From assembly GCF_004345265.1 (NCBI RefSeq), contig NZ_SLUM01000023.1, positions 1-64,000 of the forward strand: DNA of 64,000 nucleotides, given 5' to 3'. This DNA comes from Allofournierella massiliensis. Lineage in GTDB: Bacteria; Bacillota; Clostridia; Oscillospirales; Ruminococcaceae. Below the pieces are notes generated by a model, which saw nothing but the letters and a program-made list of their open reading frames with translations, did not search any database and was not told the DNA's origin. The first letter of the stretch is position 1, and the number at the start of each line of letters is the position of its first letter. Position numbers and translations under genes: made by a program. Shown piece by piece: positions 59,961-64,000 of this stretch.

Positions 59961-60869
59961 TTGGAGGCTGCTTTGGAAACAGCCGGGTTGACCTATGTTT
60001 TCCCGGACGGAAACGGGATTAAAAATATTACATTTCAGGTAATGCGTGGAGAAATCTATGCACTGTATGGCGGTCATAACGCAGGAAAATCTGTACTGTT
60101 GCAGGCCATTATTGGCACACTCCGACCTCAATCTGGTACTCTCAAATTATTTGGCAATATAGACTATCAGCAGGAGCGCCGCCGGATTGGATTTGTACCC
60201 CAAAAATCTGTGACAATCGGCTCTCTGCCACCGGCTGATATGCTACACTATTTTTCTTCTGCTTTTGGAAGTACAGAAAGCCGTTTTTTAGATATATTGC
60301 ATCTGAACCTGAAAGAAAAAAAGGCGGTGCGGCGATTGCCATTATCGACCCAGCGTTTAGTGAATTTAGCGGTTGCCCTTTTGGGAAATCCAGATATGAT
60401 AATTCTGGACGACCCTTTTTCCGGGCTGGATAAGGGAGAATGTGAACACCTGCTTTCTGTTCTGACCTATCTGCATGAAATGAACCATACCACGCTTCTA
60501 ATCTCTGGACAAGATTATACGCTGCTTTCCCGGCTTGCATCCCAATATGGCGTGATGGCAGATGGCAAGCTGCTTTGTGAGCTTACGGCTGGGGAATTGA
60601 AAGAGAGCTGCCAGCGGTGCATAAAGATAAGAACCCCGCAATTAGAACGGGCTATTACGATTTTAAGCCAGCGGTTCCCAGATTTTGAAGTGTTGGGCCA
60701 TGACCTGATTAGAATTTTTCATTGCAATGAGCAATCCGGGGAAATCAATACGCTGCTGGTTCATTCCGGGATAGAGGTATCGGAAATCTGGCTTGCCGGT
60801 ATGGAGCCGACCGACTATCTTTTGAAAATGACAGGAGGTGCAAAGAGTGATCCAGACGATACAAAGTGA
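59961..60869 (+). CDS. ABC transporter ATP-binding protein (first pair)
   Basis: 302 residues: Walker A YGGHNAGKSVLLQ (about 35-47), a diverged signature LPLSTQRLVNLAVAL, Walker B MIILDDPFSGLD and a 90-residue C-terminal extension. TTG 59961, 9 bases after AAAGGGG, is preferred to ATG 59940, which lies only 7 bases after the -10 and lacks a ribosome site. It overlaps the permease gene by 23 bases. Probably exports or removes an antimicrobial peptide. Confidence 0.85.
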   Translation: MEAALETAGLTYVFPDGNGIKNITFQVMRGEIYALYGGHNAGKSVLLQAIIGTLRPQSGTLKLFGNIDYQQERRRIGFVPQKSVTIGSLPPADMLHYFSSAFGSTESRFLDILHLNLKEKKAVRRLPLSTQRLVNLAVALLGNPDMIILDDPFSGLDKGECEHLLSVLTYLHEMNHTTLLISGQDYTLLSRLASQYGVMADGKLLCELTAGELKESCQRCIKIRTPQLERAITILSQRFPDFEVLGHDLIRIFHCNEQSGEINTLLVHSGIEVSEIWLAGMEPTDYLLKMTGGAKSDPDDTK

Positions 60870-61611
60870 GTTATTCCGTATCCGCAAAAATCGCCTGTTT
60901 TGGGCCTGCCTCGCACTGGCTGCTTTTTTTGTCTTTGCGCTTGCCCTGACATTTTATCATAATTCGGTAAATGGTATGCTTCCGGCTATATCACTGGTTT
61001 CGTTCACGGAGTTTCTATTTTCAGATTACAGCCTGATTTTTCCGTTGACGCTCTTTTTGTGCCTGTACTTTACAGAAGATTTTCATACCGGCACATACAG
61101 TATCGCACTTTCTAAAGGAACAAGCAGAGTACATCTATTTTTTGGAAAACTACTGGCCTCATGGATTGGCGTTTTGTTTTTTCTGTTTGTATGTTTTGGT
61201 GTTGCATATTTGTCCATTTTGATAATGGGAGCATCCCGGTATGACATAGACTATTCGTTTTCTGCAATCGGAGCCTTTCTTCTGCTTCAATGTCTGTGCT
61301 TTTTAGGGTACACCGCATTTCTCAATCTGCTAAGTTACCTGCTCCGGCATCGGCTAATTGTCACGATTGCCGCATTTTTTCTGCTGGGGGTTTTGTATCT
61401 ATACCTCACAAAGATAAGCACAGCATTGGATATGGATTATTCGCTCTACAAGTATTGGGTGGTAGGGCTTTCCCATAGCTTGCAGATCAATACCTTTGGG
61501 GAGAATTTAATGCCCATTTTGATTACGCTGGTAGTATATTTGTTTTTACCGACAGCCGTTTCGTTCTCCTTGTTTCAAAGGCTGGATTTGCGCGGTTTGG
61601 AAAGGCGGTGA
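60847..61611 (+). CDS. ABC-2 type permease (first pair)
   Basis: 254 residues with six membrane helices and the short N-terminal cytoplasmic stretch (MIQTIQSELFRIRKNRLFW) typical of LanE/LanG-like permeases. GTG 60847 follows AGGAGG by 8 bases. Partner of the ATPase just upstream. Confidence 0.85.
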   Translation: MIQTIQSELFRIRKNRLFWACLALAAFFVFALALTFYHNSVNGMLPAISLVSFTEFLFSDYSLIFPLTLFLCLYFTEDFHTGTYSIALSKGTSRVHLFFGKLLASWIGVLFFLFVCFGVAYLSILIMGASRYDIDYSFSAIGAFLLLQCLCFLGYTAFLNLLSYLLRHRLIVTIAAFFLLGVLYLYLTKISTALDMDYSLYKYWVVGLSHSLQINTFGENLMPILITLVVYLFLPTAVSFSLFQRLDLRGLERR

Positions 61612-61618
61612 TGGCCGC

Positions 61619-62521
61619 ATGATTGTGTTATGTATCTTGCTGGCAATGCTTTCCCTGTTTTTGTTCCTGAAACTGATTTATCAGCGGAAACTGGTTCGGA
61701 AAATCAAAAAGCAGATTGATTTTTTGACAGACCGGGATACGCAAACAGAAATCATGGTGGAAAAAACGGATAGGCCAATACAGGATCTGGCTACAAGTAT
61801 CAATCATCTTCTGAAAAAATATCGCAGCATGGGTCAGGAAATCGAACGGAGCGATACCCTGTTCCGGGATACTATCACCAGTCTGTCCCACGACTTGCGA
61901 ACACCACTGGCAACAGCAAACGGCTATATCCAGCTCTTACAGGAACAGGATTTAACCGGGGATCAAAAAGAATATGTAATGATTGCGGAAGAAAGAATTT
62001 CCGCTGTAAAGCTGCTTCTCGACCAACTGTTTGAATTTGCAAGGATTGAGGCCGACGAGCTGAAATTGAATTGCAGGAATACAGATATACACAGTGTACT
62101 TCGGGATGTTGTCGCCTCATACTATGGCGATTTTGAACAGAAAAAATGCGTCCCCCATATCGTCATACCAAATTCACCGGCTATCATTTGGGGCGATCCA
62201 GATGCCTTGACCCGGATTTTCTCAAATGTGGTTTATAATGCGCTTGTTCACGGGGAGGGAAATTATCAGATCACCGCAGCGTTAGAAGAAGCTCAAACGG
62301 TCATAACCGTTAAAAATGCGTCGAGCAGTATTCAGCAGGAAGATATTCCCCATTTGTTTGACCGTTTTTACACCACCGACCAGTCACGGACAAAAAAGAC
62401 AACCGGGCTGGGGCTGGCAATCGCTCAAAGACTTGTGACCCGTATGGGCGGGCAAATCTCGGCTTCTCTGCAAAACGGTATCTTTGCAATTCAAATCGTG
62501 TTTCCCATTGTCAATTTCTAA
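61619..62521 (+). CDS. sensor histidine kinase of lantibiotic-type module
   Basis: 300 residues: one N-terminal membrane helix (about 2-20), then HisKA with His91 in SLSHDLRTPLATANGY, N box FSNVVYNALVHG and G box TTGLGLAIAQRLVTRMGGQ. With a single short membrane anchor and no sensor domain it probably takes its signal from the neighbouring ABC transporter, as in BceS-like kinases. Starts 7 bases after the permease stop. Confidence 0.88.
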   Translation: MIVLCILLAMLSLFLFLKLIYQRKLVRKIKKQIDFLTDRDTQTEIMVEKTDRPIQDLATSINHLLKKYRSMGQEIERSDTLFRDTITSLSHDLRTPLATANGYIQLLQEQDLTGDQKEYVMIAEERISAVKLLLDQLFEFARIEADELKLNCRNTDIHSVLRDVVASYYGDFEQKKCVPHIVIPNSPAIIWGDPDALTRIFSNVVYNALVHGEGNYQITAALEEAQTVITVKNASSSIQQEDIPHLFDRFYTTDQSRTKKTTGLGLAIAQRLVTRMGGQISASLQNGIFAIQIVFPIVNF

Positions 62522-62550
62522 AGGGCTGCTTCGGCAGCTCTTTTTTCATC

Positions 62551-62571
62551 CTTAGACTTTCCTTAGACTTT
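62551..62571 (+). promoter_or_regulatory. response regulator binding repeats, second ABC operon
   Basis: CTTAGACTTT at 62551-62560 and again at 62562-62571, perfect direct repeat with 11-bp period, 57 bases before the next gene. A clear -10 is not seen. Confidence 0.6.
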
Positions 62572-62627
62572 TCTCAAACAAATCCTAAACCTCTTTGGTA
62601 AAGTATGAGCCATAGGAGGTACAAACA

Positions 62628-62801
62628 ATGGTTAAAGTAGCTTTAGTAATTTCACTCATCGCCTTTGCGGTGTGCCTGCTCATGGCCTTGAATGGCATAT
62701 TGAGCGATGGCCTAAAAGGGCTAAAACAGAGATCAAAGCCCATCGGGATTTCATTTTTGATTTATGCTGTGGCCTTTTTACTTTTCATCTTTTTTCAATA
62801 A
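62628..62801 (+). CDS. small two-helix membrane protein
   Basis: 57 residues: helix VALVISLIAFAVCLLMALNG, a basic loop KGLKQRSKP, and a second helix ISFLIYAVAFLLFIFF. ATAGGAGGT lies 7 bases before the ATG; it leads the second ABC operon, 12 bases before the ATPase gene. Small immunity-type membrane peptides often stand here in lantibiotic loci; function inferred only. Confidence 0.7.
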   Translation: MVKVALVISLIAFAVCLLMALNGILSDGLKGLKQRSKPIGISFLIYAVAFLLFIFFQ

Positions 62802-62813
62802 CGGAGGAATTTC

Positions 62814-63503
62814 ATGCTGCAAATCAAAAATGTAAATCTGAATGTTGGAAATACTGCCTTGCTGTCCAACATCAACCTGACTTTAGAGCAAGGAAAAATC
62901 TATGGTGTTCTGGGGCCAAACGGGGCCGGTAAAACAACACTGTTTAAGTCCATGCTGGGCCTGACCGCCTTTTCGGGAGAAATCCTCTCAGATGGGCAAC
63001 CCGTTTCCAGCAGATGTTTTGGAAGTTTGATTGAATACCCGGCTTTTTACCCCCGGCTCACCGTAGAGGAAAATTTGAAGCTCCACGCGCAGTATTTAGG
63101 TCTGAAACAGCCAAACATTGAAGCGGCGCTCAAACAAGTAAACCTGCTGGACGCCCGGAAAAAGCTGTTCTCTCAACTTTCTTTGGGGATGCGCCAACGG
63201 CTGGGAATTGCCCGCGCCTTTTTAGGCAATGTTCAATATTTGCTGCTGGACGAACCTACCAATGGCCTTGATCCGATGGGGATAAAGGAAATCCGGCTGC
63301 TTCTGAAAGAACGCCTGAAATCGCCCCAACACTGTATTTTGGTATCAAGCCATAATCTGACGGAGATTGCCGCCGTCACGGATGTTCTTATTTTCATTCG
63401 TGGCGGAAAAATCATCAAGATTGTAGAAAACGATTATAACGAAAAGGAACTGGAAGCACTGTATGAGGATATTATGACTTCCGGCCAGAGGGAGGAAGCA
63501 TAA
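62814..63503 (+). CDS. ABC transporter ATP-binding protein (second pair, LanF-like)
   Basis: 229 residues: Walker A LGPNGAGKTTLFK (about 34-46), signature QLSLGMRQRLGIARAF, Walker B YLLLDEPTNGLDPMG, H-loop LVSSHNLTEI. Length and motifs fit LanF/BcrA-type lantibiotic self-protection ATPases. CGGAGGAATTTC precedes the ATG; the stop overlaps the permease start by one base. Confidence 0.9.
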   Translation: MLQIKNVNLNVGNTALLSNINLTLEQGKIYGVLGPNGAGKTTLFKSMLGLTAFSGEILSDGQPVSSRCFGSLIEYPAFYPRLTVEENLKLHAQYLGLKQPNIEAALKQVNLLDARKKLFSQLSLGMRQRLGIARAFLGNVQYLLLDEPTNGLDPMGIKEIRLLLKERLKSPQHCILVSSHNLTEIAAVTDVLIFIRGGKIIKIVENDYNEKELEALYEDIMTSGQREEA

Positions 63504-64000
63504 TGGGAATGTTGATTAAAAACGAGTTTTACAAGTTGAAGCGGGAATGGTTTATGGTATTTCTTCTGCTGTTGTCGCTTCTTCCCATCATTACCGGCGG
63601 AGCAGGAGCAGTTTTTAACGACAGCACAAAATCGCTTGCTGACCTGTTCTTCTTTATGAATAACCAGTTTTCCATGTTCTTCCCAATGGTGATCTTCATT
63701 TTGATTGGTTCGCTGTTTTATCAGGAATACAAGAACAAAACTTACATCAACTGGATTACCTACGGTTTTTCAAAGAAGAAGCTCTTTCTATCGAAAGTCG
63801 CTGTCAGCATCGTTATCGGTATCGGCTTCGCGGCTGTCTTATTTATCGCATTTGGCCTGCTTGTGATGGTACTCAATGGAGCTGGCAGGTTGCCCGGAGG
63901 TATTTCCCTGTTCCTCAATCTGGCAATCGGGTTTGGAATTGAAGCTGGTGTTGTCGTTTTGATAACTACCTGTTTAGGGGCAATCGTTATCAACTTGAGC
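63503..64000 (+). CDS. ABC-2 type permease (second pair, LanE/G-like), cut by window end
   Basis: 166 residues seen, the 3' end lies outside. N-terminus MGMLIKNEFYKLKREWFMVF, then membrane helices at about 18-38, 55-75, 100-125 and 140-165. ATG overlaps the ATPase stop (TAATG). Partner of the LanF-like ATPase. Confidence 0.85.
   Translation, partial: MGMLIKNEFYKLKREWFMVFLLLLSLLPIITGGAGAVFNDSTKSLADLFFFMNNQFSMFFPMVIFILIGSLFYQEYKNKTYINWITYGFSKKKLFLSKVAVSIVIGIGFAAVLFIAFGLLVMVLNGAGRLPGGISLFLNLAIGFGIEAGVVVLITTCLGAIVINLS

Larger units (their letters stand above)
8430..64000. mobile_element. integrative conjugative element-like region (partial, right end outside window)
   Basis: From about 8.4 kb on, the chromosome-like minus-strand genes give way to a long plus-strand array with VirB4, VirD4, VirB2/B6-like membrane proteins, a cell-wall peptidase, SSB, DUF932 and many small accessory genes, mixed with AT-rich cargo (defence pair, two-component/ABC modules). 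This gene set is typical of large clostridial ICEs. No relaxase, integrase or att site was found, so the ends are guesses and mobility is unproven. Confidence 0.75.

Overview
The window looks like a chromosomal segment of a low-GC-phylum but GC-rich gut clostridium (Oscillospiraceae/Ruminococcaceae-like; an inference from the YczE-cytidylate kinase fusion, VanR/VanS/VanZ genes, monoderm-type conjugation genes and strong AGGAGG ribosome sites). It holds about 8.2 kb of ordinary chromosome followed by a large integrative-conjugative-element-like (ICE-like) region that runs off the right edge.

Layout. 1-8.4 kb (all minus strand): a MarR regulator with a YczE/cytidylate kinase-like fusion protein, a VanR-VanS-VanZ-type regulatory trio, and an MBOAT/SGNH/RuvX operon. 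8.8-23.6 kb (plus): a winged-helix protein, a small helical protein and a type IV secretion operon (VirB2-like and VirB6-like membrane proteins, C39 peptidase, PrgI-VirB4 fusion, a protein resembling plasmid replication-relaxation proteins, VirD4, S1-domain protein). 23.7-31.4 kb: AT-rich cargo, made of an RloA/RloB-type (AbiL-like) phage-defence pair, a SLOG protein with a divergent XRE regulator, and a second VanR-VanZ-VanS trio with an ABC transporter. 31.8-42.8 kb (plus): a complete monoderm Tad/Flp pilus locus (two TadE/F-like pseudopilins, a secreted surface protein, prepilin peptidase, CpaB, TadZ, TadA, TadB, TadC, pilin-like protein), interrupted by a minus-strand DUF234-type ATPase. 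42.9-58.6 kb (plus): about 24 small, mostly unrecognised genes with SSB, DUF932, YkgJ, zinc-ribbon proteins and two sigma-70-like factors. 58.3-64 kb: an XRE gene whose 3' part looks replaced, then a response regulator/histidine kinase with two ABC transporters of the lantibiotic-immunity type, the last cut by the window edge.

How it may work together. The T4SS and Tad operons are each preceded by the same roughly 70-bp promoter block (direct repeat ATTGGCRC with 22-bp period, matching blocks, aligned -10), and in both cases intrinsic terminators lie between the promoter and the first gene. This suggests one regulator controls the conjugation channel and the pilus together, perhaps with antitermination. 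I infer that the Tad pilus serves mating contact for this Gram-positive element. No relaxase, integrase or attachment site is visible, so those must lie outside the window or the element is incomplete. Unusual translation features include a TTG start sitting on a G_GGA_AAA slippery heptamer (18,888) and an apparent AUA start for virD4 (20,008).
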